DNA from: Diogma glabrata
Lineage: Eukaryota > Arthropoda > Insecta > Diptera > Cylindrotomidae
Direction: 5' to 3'
Length of the DNA: 64,000 nucleotides
NCBI GenBank assembly: GCA_963693315.1
Contig: OY856187.1
Span: 47,820,485-47,884,484 of the forward strand
Shown: positions 21,670 to 34,070 of the stretch, one piece after another
How positions within the stretch are numbered: position 1 is the stretch's first letter
Layout of the letters: every line of letters begins with the position of its first letter
Made by a program: the position numbers and the translations under genes
Notes under the pieces: generated by a model
The model's input: only the letters and a program-made list of their open reading frames with translations
Databases searched by the model: none
What the model was told of the DNA's origin: nothing

Positions 21670-23060
21670 AGACTTTCTCAAAGAAAAACGCCTTTTCTCC
21701 ATTATACGTGGTTCGGATTGATTCGAACCGTCCTCATCAGTGCCCTGTTCGAATTCATTGGCAGCGATGTTATCAACAACGCCTCAATTAATTACGTTTC
21801 AATTAATTAGTTTAAAGTTTAAACTTTATCACTTTATTTATTTACTTAAGTTGAATTTCTCTACTGTCATTAGACTTCTTATTATGGAAGTGTTTTTATA
21901 TTGTATGAGGATTTTTGTATTAAACTTCTAGACATTACTTTGTGTGAATTCATAGGATGGGAATACATACTTCTATTATAGTCATTAGTCAACATCCTTT
22001 TCTTTCTTCTTTAGTTTGATTTAGTTTTTGTTTTATTATGTAAAAGTTTTTTGATGCTATTCAGAATAAATTATTCTCTGAGAGTTGTTTTTTTCAATAA
22101 GTTGTAAGGAAAATCTGTTTAGACAGATACATTTAGAAAAGCATATTTTAGTGCGAAAATATTGAATTGAATGAAAAAAACATAAACCAAGCTCATACAC
22201 TCAAAAAACAATTTCAATTATGTATCATAAATTAGCTAACCGAACGATCGGTCACCGATCACTGAAGTGATCCGTTCTATTAACTTCGGTTGTTCACGAC
22301 CGACACATCACTAATACAAACAACCCTTATTCAGAAGTGTTCATGGGTTTGACTAGATCTCGGCTAAGCTCAATCGATCACTTACTCGTCATGTCATTAT
22401 TTAAAAGCGTAAATGCTGACTATCACATCTATCAAAAACATGTCAAAAATATGTGGCTCTAGTATTAATATTAAATGGTGCTTTGCGAATTTACATTCCT
22501 ATACGATGTTACTATCATATTTCATCACCAGCTTTATACCTATTAAGCTACGATAACGTCATATACATGCATATATTACACAAAATCGTCACTCCTTATA
22601 TTCATATACTAGCAACAATAACACTACTATTAAATATTAATTTACTTTAATTTAATATTAACAACAACGTTATATCCGAAATGATTCTGCTACAAATTTG
22701 ACCTTAAGTTATTACTAATTATAATGGCCCATTTATGCTGAAATAGATTTTATTTACTTTACTCCTCGATTTGGAGGAATATTATGTGATTCACCTTACA
22801 CGGATTTTTATTATTTAAATTAAATTATTTCGTATTATCATTAAATTTTTGTTTGAATATGTTTACGATCTCTATGATCAAAATTCAAACTAAAATAATT
22901 GTTGTAATTACACAGAATAATAGTTGAATTTTTTTTATTATTATTTTAATAAATGTTATTAGTTCGATTGTGTCAATTGGGAGGTGTACATAGTGTTCTT
23001 AATTTTGTTTAGTTCGTTGGTTTCGTTTCGGTTATAAATAAACTATAATAGTTTAAAAAA
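21670..23060. other. AT-rich DNA, nothing coding recognised
   Basis: Contains a short inverted motif around 22240-22310 (GATCGGTCACCGATCACTGA with nearby GTGATCCGTTC and GACCGACAC), possibly the end of an old DNA element. The last 100 bases could be the leader of the exon candidate at 23061. Confidence 0.35.
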
Positions 23061-23159
23061 ATGGATTATAAATATGAGCTGTTACATAAAATTCGAGCGT
23101 CGCAACGTCGTGTACGGTTTCATTCGCTTCCGAGTCGTGGAAATCATAAAAAATTAAAT
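23061..23159 (+). CDS. Candidate first coding exon (33 codons)
   Basis: ATG in AAAATGG context opens a 33-codon basic segment (MDYKYELLHKIRASQRRV, then RFHSLPS) that ends at a codon boundary directly before GTAAGT, a consensus splice donor, at 23160. The segment is less AT-biased than its surroundings. I do not recognise the product. A second 33-codon unit of the same design follows at 23521. No acceptor or downstream exon was identified in the window, so any gene would need a long intron. Confidence 0.35.
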
Positions 23160-23520
23160 GTAAGTTGATTTTGCATATATCAGTACAAAGATATAGAATT
23201 GTTTGTTTTTGTTATTGTTTTCTAATTTTTGTTTGTGAAAGGAATTTACTTAAGGTATTTCAATGTTTTTTTGTATAGTTTTTGTTAAAGTGAACTATAG
23301 ACGTTTATAAAAAGTTTGCAGTTTCATGTTTCAGATTCGTTGAAATAGTATATTAGCTAACACTATTTGTGTATTGGAAAGTTTTAGGTATGAAATAAGC
23401 CGTCATTGAGATTTTTTTACTACACTGGAACGTGTGAACACGAATTTCATTTTTCGTGCACTCGTCATAGACGAAGTCTTTCACCCTAGATTTTGATTAT
23501 TGTGATAAAAAAAAGTTATC

Positions 23521-23619
23521 ATGGAATATGTCAAATGTTTTGTGCAAGCGTTAACGATTCGCGAGTTTGAAGGGGTCAATAGCAAGGCCCGACGCTTTCT
23601 TTACCATGTGGTGTCTTTG
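23521..23619 (+). CDS. Candidate alternative first exon (33 codons)
   Basis: ATG in ATCATGG context opens MEYVKCFVQALTIREFEG followed by VNSKARRFLYHVVSL. It ends at a codon boundary before GTAAGA (23620), an acceptable donor; read-through reaches a stop four codons later. Same strand, same length and same splice phase as 23061-23159, 460 bases upstream. Alternative first exons of one gene would explain this, but so would chance. Product unknown. Confidence 0.3.
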
Positions 23620-24032
23620 GTAAGATTATAGATTAAAATTTTTCATTAGATCAATATTTTTATTTTTAGAATTCACTAGACTGAAATTTTCAAAAGATTT
23701 TGAATTATTTAAAGTTGTTGTGAGCAATTAAACTCAAGTAACTAAGGATAACATTTTACTTTTTTCAATTCAAAAGCATATTTGGATATTTGTCAGAGAA
23801 AAGCTCTACTTCTCTTTTTCGTGTTTCGGTCTGGGATTCGAATCTGCCTCACCAGTACCATAATTCAAATTCGTAATGGTACACACGATATCCACTACTC
23901 CGCCAAGATAAATAATTTTAGGTATTATTTTTTTGTTAACACAATTATCACCCGTCGAACAATCTTCATTTCATGCTGGTAACTGGAATGGTGTGCATGT
24001 AACAACGGGCAGAAATATGAACATTGGGAAGA

Positions 24033-24083
24033 ATTATTTCTGTAAAGCATTATTTCTGTAAAGCATTATTTCTGTAAAGCATT
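24033..24083 (+). repeat. 16-bp minisatellite, three copies
   Basis: ATTATTTCTGTAAAGC occurs three times in direct succession, followed by a truncated fourth copy. Confidence 0.9.
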
Positions 24084-24532
24084 AAAAAAGGTTATGAAAT
24101 CAAAAACAATACGCCACTACAAAACTGTTTTTTTGCGACTACGGTGGACAGGTTAGTGAAATAACTCAAATAATGATGAAAAGATAATTAAGTCGTATAG
24201 CCTGAAAACTACCTGTAGGGATTGTTCTCCTCCACGCAACATATAAGATCGTCATATACATTTTTCTCAAAATCAGATCCTTTTTTAAAATAATTGTTTG
24301 AAAAAATCAGTATAGTTTTCGGTAAGGCCGATCGGTCGGTAAGTCTACTCTAAGCTGGAACCAATGCAAAATGATAGTATACAGTAGGGCAAGGAAAGTA
24401 TTCTAAATAATTTTTTATGGAAATGTTTACAAATGGAAAGTTTGAAAATGCAGACGAGCACACTAGGGTCTACATAAAAATGTTACACCCTTTTATTAAA
24501 TTTGGGTTTTAAGTAGCTGGAGTGGTTTGTTC

Positions 24533-24720
24533 TTGTTATTTTATTATTATTATATTTTATTATAAATTGAATAAATAATTTCATTTTATTTATTTTACAC
24601 TATTTTATTTTATTTTACCTTACTTTATCTAATTTAATTTATTTTAATTTAATTTAATTTTTATTTTACTTTATTTTGTTTTATTTAATTTAATTTAATT
24701 TTATTTTATTTCATTATTTA
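24533..24720. repeat. TTTTA/TTTAA low-complexity tract
   Basis: Nearly pure runs of TTATT, TTTTA and TTTAA pentamers with few interruptions; no other structure. Confidence 0.8.
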
Positions 24721-25232
24721 TATCAGTAAATTTTTAATTCTTATGAACTTTGGCTTAGATGGTATAGACAGTGAAAGCCGAAATAAATCTCTGTAAAACC
24801 AGGACTAATCAACCTAGCATTGGCAAAGATTTTCTAAAAAAAAATTATATGTTATATTAGTTTGCAGTAATTGTTACTGATCACACTAGCTCATCATTCT
24901 CAAGATGTTGACATCTCATATAAAAGTTTTAAAATATATTTCCAGGTTACAGTCAATTCTACTTCCACTGATTTCGAATGTTGACAGGATCAGCTTAGTA
25001 CAGATGATTTTAATACTTCCTAAAATTTAAACATTAACTTTGATGTTATAAAAGGCCATACCAATTTGAAATTTACGTTTACTTTTGGATGTTGTTAAGT
25101 GTTGAGTTTACCGCATGTTTATTCCGATGCATAGTCCAAGACTTTGTATTTCGCTGAATTGTTGCGAGATATGCCTTAGTAGTATACGTCTAAGAAAACT
25201 AATATCACCAGAATAGCCAATGATAGTAGTTC

Positions 25233-26585
25233 GATACGGGTACAGAGTAAATTTACCAGTAAAATATTTTTATAGAATTTTACCGGTAAGATTGGAAAAA
25301 TTGGTAAAATATAAAACTGGATAAAAATTAAATTATAGTTGCAATTTTATTTGATGATTATTACAATAAAAAAATTGATGCTTATCATAATAATTTCTAA
25401 TTTATAAAAACATAAGACGCGAATCAAATATTTTATTAAAGAATGTAAATATACTTGCTCGCAGAGTAACAGACAGGAAGATACATAAGCATTAATGAGA
25501 AATCTGTTATGCCCCATACATGAACAAAGTCCAGGTGTTGTTATTTTAACAGTACATCAAGAAAACGGATCCCACGTTTTCTTCACAACTGCAAAAATGC
25601 AACAAATCCTGATCATACTAGCAACAACGATGACTGCTTTCTTCACAGTTATGTCGAAACTAGGCGTTTTCGAAAACACTGTGGTATTCGGCTATTTTTA
25701 CGTATTGCACGTGTTGCACGCGCAAATGCAAAAAAACGAGTCGACTGACAACCAAGCATTTTCATATGAAATTTACTATGTACATTCAGACTGTACGCAC
25801 TGCATTTGAGTCAAGATGAATGCTCCTTTCTTCGCATGTGGACTGTGGTTGGAATACGAATCCAATTCAAAGTTTTGCCAGCAATTGAGAATTTTCAAGA
25901 GCGTTACACATGTCCCTTTTCGCGTGCCACACATGCCACGACCGACACTGGGATGTATGCAGTAATTACGTGTGCAACAATCAAAATCTAATTCGTGCAT
26001 TGTTTCATTCTAATTCATAGGAAAAATATAAATCGCAAATGGCTTAAGCTATTTGACCTCAAATTTAAAATTGGCTTCGATGGAAAATTGCATCGTGAAC
26101 AAAATTACAACACGATTGACCTTTAAGTGTGATGAAGGGTAATCAGCAAACTGCCAATAACAGGATAGAAAAATCCTTATTTTTAGGCGTATCAAGAAGA
26201 ACTGGTAAAAAGTTTCCTTTTAGATTGATTCTGTGAGCAATTCGATCCTTAAGTGGCATAGATTTTCCTTTTGCCTCAGACGAAATAGCTGAGATGTTGC
26301 TACCAGGTGGAAGGACTGCTCATACCAGCTCGCCGATCGAAACCAGTAGGCGAAATAAATGTTTTCCTGAAGTACTCTACTTTGTGGCGACACGGAGAGA
26401 CGTTAAAATTACCTATAAATATAGGTGTACAGCTGCAAATCCATCGATCCAATCCATCAATCCATCGATCGAGATATTCTCACATTGCAATCTTACCAAT
26501 TTTACCAAGCCTAAATAATAATATTACGCAATATTATCAATTTTACCGGTAATTTTACAATGGGTAATATTGCCTTTACATCTGT
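25233..26585. mobile_element. Possible decayed hAT-like non-autonomous element
   Basis: Left end GGTACAGAGTAAATTTACC, with TTTTACCGGTAAG inside, faces a right end whose complement reads CAGATGTAAAGGCAATATTA with TTACCGGTAAAATTG inside. Repeated TTTACCGGTAAA motifs near both ends recall some hAT TIRs. The ends have diverged and no TSD was found. Open frames at 25495-25809 and 25806-25991 have no recognisable domain. The right limit touches the next element at 26598. Confidence 0.35.
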
Positions 26586-26597
26586 AGATATGGGCAA

Positions 26598-28630
26598 TAT
26601 AGTCCAGTCATTTTAGAAGTTTTAAGCCCCAATCTGCGGAAAAATTCCTATTGAGCTGAATTTTTGTATACATCTTTATTACGGAATTTTAATTAACATG
26701 TGAAAAATCAATCGACATTGATATCGTGCCGGCTAAAAAAGTTATCAAGGTCAAAAGGTCACGACAATCAGTTTTCCGCGAGTATCTCGCGACCTATTGC
26801 TCGGAGGTCAATCAATTGTTTATCGTCCAATTATCTACAAAACATGCCTTACTCATTTTTTGTAAGATCAACCGTTTTAAGGGTAGAGCGCTGAAAAAGC
26901 GACTAGAATGCATTCACATACGATTTTGTATACCGTACACCAAGGCGTAAACTCAGTTACTTTTTATTCGTGTTGGTCAAGTGTATTAAAAACATTCATC
27001 TGATGCTCGGGTGTTTTGTAAAAAATATACTTATATTATAGAGGATTCGGAAACAAACGACCTCCACTGGCAGATGTTTCGTATTTTATTGTTCCGAGAC
27101 CCGCTGTCGAGACTATCTGTCCGACAGTGTTTAGCTGAGTTGAGAAATATTTCTTGAGTGTTAAAGACGTTATTTTAGTAGTTTCATGCTATTGAACAAT
27201 TTTGCATAATGAGTGATAATTGTTTTATATGCAGTGAATTGTTGTCGGATTGTGATTTAGTAGAAGCTACACGGGGCTTGCAAACATTAAAAAATGCTAG
27301 TATGGAAATAGGTGATAGTAATATTGAATATTTAAATACTTTTGCTTCTGTAAATGTTCATCGTAATTGTCGTAAAAATTATACGAACAATTTGAGAATC
27401 GCAACCTTTAAACTACGTCAGGAAGAACAATGTATATCACAAGTATATCACAGCCGCTTAACTTTTCGGTATTCCATGCCATGACCGGATGTGATACAAC
27501 TTCAACACTTTTTGGCAAAGTAAAAATTAAAGTCATGAAGATGTTTGAAAAGAGACCTGCTTTAAACAATTCCGCAGAAATATCTCCAAAAAAATTGCGC
27601 TTGAGAAGTAGTACAGTGCTACTATTGCTACAGCAATACAGTGCTACTAGCAATGTACGGTGCTCTAAAATCAGAACATTCGATAATTAATTACAGATAT
27701 TTTAGCTTTGGTAAGCTAACAAAACAAAACACAGGTGTGAAATTTCCGTTATTGGCACCTCCTTCTTCAGCAGCTCAACAGCATATTTTTCGAGTGTATT
27801 ATAAAATACAAACTAGGAAGAGAAATTGATGCAAAATAGTGGGGTTACGAGTAAAAAAATAACATACTTCAGCCAGTAACAACTTTATTATACCAGCACC
27901 CGATGATCTACTAAACACAATCTATTGTATTGTACAAAAAAAGCAAGTGTGGATGCAAAAAAATGGGTTTGAAATGCTCAAAAGTATGTGAACATATCCG
28001 TGGGCAATCATGTTTAAACGAGGAATGAAGATGTCGACTACTTAAGTAAAGGAATAATTCCACTCAATATTTTGTTATCAAATTTTAATGATAGAGAAAC
28101 TGAGGGTATCAACTATGAGTGAATAAAAAAAAAATTATGTTTGCATAAAAATTAGTAGTCAGTATTAAGTTTATTTTTTTGTATTTTTCAGATTTTAAAT
28201 AAAAAACTTCATTTTTAAATAAAAAAAAGCTTTTATTACATATCATGGATCATGCCTACTGTGAAAACCATGTAAAAAATGCGTGGTGCGGAAACGAGTG
28301 CATAATCATAATGTATAGTCGCTTTCTCAGCGCTCTGCTAAAAAAATGGTTGATTTTACGGAAAAATGATTGATGTATGTTTTGTAGATAATTGGACGAT
28401 AAACAATTTTTGGTTGACCTCAATTGACCTCGGAGTAATATGTCGCGAGATATTCGCGGAAAACTGATTTTCGTGACCTTTTGACCTTGATAACTTTTTT
28501 AGCCGGCACGATATAAATGTCGATTTTTTTACATATTAATTAAAATGCCTTAATAAAGCTGCAAACGAAAATTCGGCTCACTAGGAATTTTTCCGCAGTT
28601 AAAACCTATAACGACTGGACTAATAGTGCA
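26598..28630 (+). mobile_element. DNA transposon with TIRs of about 335 bp, internally deleted
   Basis: The left block 26598-26930 and right block 28300-28630 are inverted copies at high similarity. Shared text includes TAGTCCAGTC at the tips, TGCGGAAAAATTCCTA, ATCGTGCCGGCTAAAAAAGT, TATCAAGGTCAAAAGGTCAC and GTTTATCGTCCAATTATCTA. Between them are pieces of one protein (27209-28040) with large deletions. Long TIRs around a deleted gene are the classic form of a defective class II element. The TSD is unclear, and I cannot place the superfamily. Confidence 0.75.
27209..28040 (+). pseudogene. Remnants of transposon protein with Cys-rich C-terminus
   Basis: Piece 1 (27209-27420): MSDNCFICSELL, then ATRGLQTLKNASMEIGD, then VNVHRNCRKNY, a Cys/His N-terminal module. 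Piece 2 (about 27455-27590): FSVFHAMTGCDTTSTLFGK, after a big deletion. Piece 3 (about 27640-27830, frameshifted): LLAMYGALKSEHSIINYRYF, then LAPPSSAAQQHIFRVYYKIQ. Piece 4 (about 27936-28035): a degraded Cys-rich tail, MGLKCSKVCEHIRGQSC. The order matches uncharacterised proteins I have seen in repeat-rich insect and cnidarian genomes, with a FHAMTGCDT motif and a CxC-like tail, but I know no biochemical function. A transposase or accessory role is inferred from the flanking TIRs. Deletions and frameshifts make it non-functional. Confidence 0.65.
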
Positions 28631-28684
28631 GGTCATATTTTTCCGCATGGAGGGATCAATTTTTTATTAATAAATTTTTTTTCT

Positions 28685-28790
28685 ATTTCTGATCTACGGG
28701 TGTGACAACCCCGCGTACTCCAGTTCCTGCTGTTGACATACAAGCTAACGTGAGATATCACATACCACTGGCAATAGCAGTGAGATATAT
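28685..28790 (+). repeat. Family X 5' fragment
   Basis: GGGTGTGACAACCCCGCG and GTGAGATATCACATACCACT with GGCAATAGCAGTGAGATAT are the complement of 33826-33930, so this is an inverted partial copy. GTGAGATATCAC is itself a 12-bp palindrome. Confidence 0.65.
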
Positions 28791-30921
28791 ATTCATACAT
28801 GTTTGAACACTACTATTCTATCCTATTTTTTTTAGAGTTATTCTCAACGTAAAACATCGATCTATGGCTGGCCAAGCACACAACTCCCATAGTCATTGAT
28901 TATTGTGTAATACACAATACAAAAGTATTCTCTCTTAATGGGGAGAGTTTATTTGTTCTATTTGGAAGTGGGATCGGTAAACTAAAAATTCGTTAAATTC
29001 GCTAAAAATTCCTACCTTTGCGATTTTGTGCCCCATACTTTTGAAATTTTCATTAACAAAAATTTTAGAATTTATTATTCTTATACTTATCAATATATAA
29101 AATATGTAAGTATAAGAAAAACTACAACAAATAACATAATTAATGCTTTCACTTTTCAGTTTTCATGTGAAAAACAACCTTCAACGTTTTGTTTGGAACA
29201 TAAATGTTTTGATTCATTCATCTCTCTATTTCGCTCATTTTAACTTTTTTTGCTATTTTATTATTAATTCTCTTATGTTTATATTTATTTATTAAAGGTT
29301 TATATAAATAAAATGTACCAATTATTCGTAAATGTTATGTTATTTTGATGTAGTAAAAAATATTTGTTCCATTATCGGTGAGTGAGGTGATACGAACTAG
29401 CACATAATTTATAAAATTTATGGTAGAAGCGTTGAATATAGTAAGCATAAAAAAAATCAAGCTTTTATCCTTAGCATCGACTTTATAGTTTATACACAGC
29501 ATGAATGTTCGTATTTTGATTGACAAACAATTATTTTGAGGATATGTATCATGTTAACTTGGTGGTGCAAAATCAAGAACCTTGGTGAAATGATTTTTTG
29601 AAAGTAAATATGAATATGTATAATCAAACCACATAACATACTTTGAGAGATAACATACTTGTCACTCAACAAAAATTAACAAGTGTAAATTGTGTTTTTG
29701 CTTTCCGTTACAAATATAAAATTATAACGACTCGTATAATTTATTCAAACCATAAAACATGTGTTTTTATATAATTATTTTTTTAATTTAATTTTTGGCG
29801 GTTAATCGTGATAATTGATTTATTTAGTGGTATAAAATTATTAATTTTGATTAATGTTGTTATTATAATACGCGTTCGATGTCGAAATGAAACAATTGAA
29901 CCGTAACCAATTTGTTTTGTGTTTTTTTAATAGTTATAGTAACTCGAAATTAATATTTATTAGCTACAAGTTATTAAAAGCTTTGTTAATGTAAAAAAGT
30001 CGGTCAAGTGCAAATTCAAATCGCTCATAAATAATAAATTGTCTAGAAAATTTGAATAAGCTCTCTTTCATATGACAACCCAACGTCGACCATTTCTTAA
30101 TCTAATGAAAGAAAAATGGAATTATGTTTTTCTTCATTTTACTGAAAATTTGTATACATATTTTTGGTGCAAATAATAAGTGAGTCAAATGCGTCGATAA
30201 ATCGCCCGCCGAGAGTTCTGTTTAAATTTATACTTAACTTAACATAAAACATACCACTAGCATAATTTAGTTTGGTAGCAACATTTGCAACATTTTTGAG
30301 CAAATTTGCGTATTTCATTTATGATCCAAACAATTTAATTTTTAAGCTATTCGATTGTTTCTGATTGTTAACGAAAACTCTATATTGCATATAACCCCGT
30401 AAAAAGCAGTCCATCGCACGATATGAAAGGCCAATTGACTTCACCATTTCGAGAAAATAAATATTCATTGAATTTGGTATGATAACCAATTGTTGTGTGG
30501 GTTGTGTTAAAACATAGGTTGAACGTATCAGTCTTTGGATGCAAAAATCATTTTAATATTTTAGTAACGCTCAGAATCGAGTTTAACACGCATACCTTGT
30601 GCGTTTTAAAGAAGTATGCGTCAATTGTTGCGAGGCACGGACCATAAGTCATACCAGACATTGACTGTATGTTGATAAAACGGTTGCTGAAGTTATACGC
30701 GAAATTTTTTGATCCCTAAAATGCGGAAATATTTTTTTGTTGGCGATCAATGAAGAAGATTTTAATAAAAAATGTATTTCCATCTATTTTGGAACCTGAC
30801 ACCCTTTATATGGAATTTCTGACACCCTTATGTCAGAAAATGAAAATAAATTTTCATTTTTAAAATGAATTTTCCTTGCTAAATCAATTGTATTAAGTCA
30901 GTTTTTCCTGGGAATTTATTT
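28791..30921. other. AT-rich DNA, nothing recognised
   Basis: No protein similarity, TIR pair or tandem repeat seen on either strand over this stretch. Confidence 0.4.
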
Positions 30922-31298
30922 CAGGGTTGTTCCTTTATGCGTAATCTAAAATAGATTACATTACATGTAATCTATGTAATGTATTCTATGTCATCTATGT
31001 AAATTTGCATAATCTATTAATTTTGATTTAAGAAATACGTGAAAATATTGTATTATCCCTACTGAAAATGTTTTCTTAAAATACATGATCAATAATATTG
31101 TCAAAAACAAGATCTTGCGATCTTGAAAAAAGTTAATTTATTGCTAAAAAATTTTAGAATTCACATATCAATTAAATAGATTACATTATAGTTTACATTA
31201 TAGATTACACGAAAATATCTCGCGTAATTTACACGTAATCTATGCGTAATCTATACATGTAATACTTTACTATCTATTTTGTCTACGGCACAACCCTG
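30922..31298. mobile_element. MITE with CAGGGTTGT ends
   Basis: Left CAGGGTTGTTCC and right GGCACAACCCTG form a 12-bp imperfect TIR. Inside, TGTAATCTATGTAAT and AGATTACAT motifs recur many times in both orientations toward each end, giving strong fold-back potential. CAGGG ends suggest hAT affinity, but I could not find an 8-bp TSD, so the superfamily is open. 377 bp, non-coding. Confidence 0.6.
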
Positions 31299-31639
31299 TT
31301 TTTCTAAATCCTAAGGCGTGAAAATGTTCTTCTGAACCTACCGCCCCATTACCCGACGTTGTATCACTGGTCCACTAATGATCTAACAATAGCCGAGCAC
31401 TGGCAAGTGGCAACAATGACCGGGTTATTAACACAATTTTACTAAATATTAACTTCGAACAATAAATGACTGGCATTCATGGACCAGAGGAAAAAATAGC
31501 AATGGCCCATACAAGGTTGTAAACTTCACGTTCATTTAATTTTTATTTCACTTAACAAGTATTTTAAATACAATTATTTTAAATTTTTTTGTTCTCGTGG
31601 TGATGATGTTGACAGTAGAATTTCATCTAAAAAAATTTT

Positions 31640-31800
31640 GTTTTTTTAAAAAAAAACTGCGTTATGTAGTAGGAACTAGAATATGTGTCAACAACACATG
31701 TAGGTAAATCTTTTAAGATCTTGGTCCTACAATAATAGCGTTTAGAGGTGCGATGGACGGAATCTTTTTTGGTGTGTTTTTTTAACTGTCCAATTGGATC
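31640..31800 (-). repeat. Family X 3' fragment
   Basis: TAGTAGGAACTAGAATATGT, CAACAACACATG, CTTTTAAGATCTTGGTCC and a poly-T run correspond to 33330-33440 and, inverted, to 50570-50700, where the segment follows the coding end of a reverse transcriptase. Confidence 0.6.
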
Positions 31801-33020
31801 GATTTTGAAAATCGAAATTTTGATATCTATATGTTTCAATGCATTTCTAAGTTTTTTATGCTATTTTTAGCTTTAGTTTCCAATATTTTTTCCTACCAAA
31901 TTCCGGTTTTTCACTTCCGGTTAAAAAATTTTTCTTCAGGTGTTTATCCCTACATGCTTACAATTGCTGATCGATTTTCATCAAACGTTGGTAAAAGCTT
32001 TCAAGTAATATGAGAAAGATTTTATTAGCTTATGGAGTACATTGGATAAAGGGTTGGGGGTCCACCATGGAACAGGTGGTTTTTTCCACCATGTTTGTAT
32101 GTTTGCTGGGAGCTACAACATTCGTTCGTGAATGAATTTTGGTGACACTTTGGAAAAAATGCAAATATGTATATGTATATGAACTTCCAGTTTTTCACTA
32201 CCGGTGTTTGTAATTTTTTGAATTTTTTTCAGTGTCTTTATGCACACTACAGCATACAATAATGAAGTGATTATGATGTAACTTATGAAAAAGGTTACGA
32301 TTAGTGTGAGAAGATAATTATCACCTTTTGGACACATTGATCAAAGTGGCGGGGGATCCACCATACAACTGCTGACTTTTTAAAGTTTGTTGGGAGCATA
32401 CAGACTTCATTCATTAATCAATTTTAATGACACTTTGGAAAGAGATGGAGACTTAAATGACAAAGAACCGATTAATTTTTTTACAATAGTGGGATAAGTG
32501 GTGGGGGACTCCGAACACCTGTTTATTGTGTCCCCATTTTTTTCAATGTTCGTTGGGAGCATACAACATTCGTTCGTGAATGAATTTTGATGACACTTTG
32601 GAAAAAGACGCAAATGTGTATGACAAGGAGCTGATTAGTTTTTGAGCGATGGCGAACAAATTGGTGTGGCTGGGGTCCTCCGAGCACCTGTTTTTTAAAA
32701 ATCTCAATAGAACCTGTACCTGATCATCGAATTAGATGAAACTTGGTACATAAGCATTTAGTTTGGTTCACAACAGTTCTGCATCCCAACTTCCGATTTG
32801 TCACTGCCGTTAATAATTTTTTTTACTTTTTCTCGTACTACAGAATTTATGTTTGTTGGGATACTGCCGCTTTCTATAATATTGATATAATTAGAACTAC
32901 GTGAAACCTATAACATTGGTTAGTCATTAATTAAATTTTTTTATGGATATTAGCTCATTGTATATTTAGAACATTTTGTTTCCAGAATTGTGGTGAAGTT
33001 ATGCATCAGCATCGCCATAT
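31800..33020. repeat. Family Z repeat array, shorter copy
   Basis: Contains the same ordered segments as 52500-54660: CCGGTTTTTCACTTCCGG, TTTATCCCTAC, GAAACGTTGGTAAAAGC-like text, TGGGAGC...ACATTCGTTCGTGAATGAAT (32119 and 32571), GGGGGATCCACCATACAACT, and a shared end GGTGAAGTTATGCATCAGC near 33000. Sub-monomers of about 150-200 bases repeat degenerately. Non-coding. Confidence 0.7.
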
Positions 33021-34070
33021 TTTTTTAAAAAAATTTGAAGTAACAAAATTAAAATTGGGTTGCTAATAAGCCGGCTTGTGGCATATTCCTTGATCAGGAC
33101 CGCACTGTCTTTCTCAATGAATTGACATATAGAGCTATATTCAGGATTTTTTCGAGCAAGAAATAGCAGGTCAATCAAGGAATATTCCATAACTAAGATT
33201 GATGGTGCTACCGTTTACTGAATAGTTTATTCGCCAGCATTTCTTAATATTACTTGGGCTTGTGATATCTCAGAGTTCATTCGCCAGCACTTCTTAATAT
33301 TTTTTTTTTTTTTAAAATAAAATGTGATGTGTAGTAGGCATTACAATATGTGTCACAACAACACATAAAAACCTTTTAAGACCAAGGTCCCACAACAACA
33401 TGCGTTCTAAGGATGTTAATGGACGCAAATCTGTTTTTTTTGTTTTTTTTTTAATATTTTTTTGTTAAATAATGGATAACTAAACCATAAATCCTATCAC
33501 ATATAAAATATGACATAGGCCAATATTTCGTGATAGGATAGGGAAAATAAAAATAAAATAAGTGGTAAAAAGCAAATTTGTTTTAAAAATTTGCAGGAAC
33601 AAAACTAAAATTGGTTTGCCAATAGTCCAGCTAATGGCGTAATCCTTGATTATGGAACGCAGTATATTTTTCAATGATTAAAGCTCAGATATATAGTTAT
33701 ATGGAGGCTCGTTTCTTCGAGCAAGCTACAGCGTTCCAGCATCAAGGAATATTCATTAGCTAAGATTGAGAGTGCTACCGTTGACTGAATACAGTTCATC
33801 CGCCAGCACCCTTAAGATATCACCTTGGCTAGTGATATCTCACTGCTATTGCCAGTGGTATGTGATATCTCACGTTAACTCATATGCCAATAGCAGGGAC
33901 TGGAGTGCGCGGGGTTGTCACACCCGTGGATCAAAAAAAAAAAAATTAACAATTATAACAGCCCATTCCTTGGGCTTGTGATATCTCATTGCTATTAACA
34001 ACGGATGTGATCTCTGACGTTAATTCATATGTCAATAGCAGAGTCTGGACGAAAGGGTTGTCACATGACT
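33000..34070 (-). repeat. Family X copies 2-4
   Basis: 33020-33250 and 33590-33840 are parallel copies of one segment (CAAAACTAAAATT, CCTTGAT, CGAGCAAG, AAGGAATATTCCATAACTAA and a CGCCAGCA end). 33300-33480 carries the 3' portion. 33826-33930 and 33965-34065 are two copies of the 5' portion with TGATATCTCACTGCTATT and a GTTGTCACA block. This is the best preserved X region and supplies the empty site for the hAT-like insertion at 8250. Confidence 0.65.

Larger units (their letters stand above)
23620..25232. other. AT-rich DNA with simple repeats
   Basis: Apart from the tandem repeats at 24033 and 24533 listed separately, I see no coding or mobile-element signal here. Confidence 0.4.

Noticed and set aside
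22240..22320. Regulatory palindrome around GATCGGTCACCGATC
   Set aside because: Short, imperfect and without a neighbouring gene; more likely the end of an old DNA element, but no partner end was found.
25495..25991. Two adjoining open frames of 104 and 61 codons
   Set aside because: No motif, overlapping frames on both strands, and located in a probable decayed DNA element.
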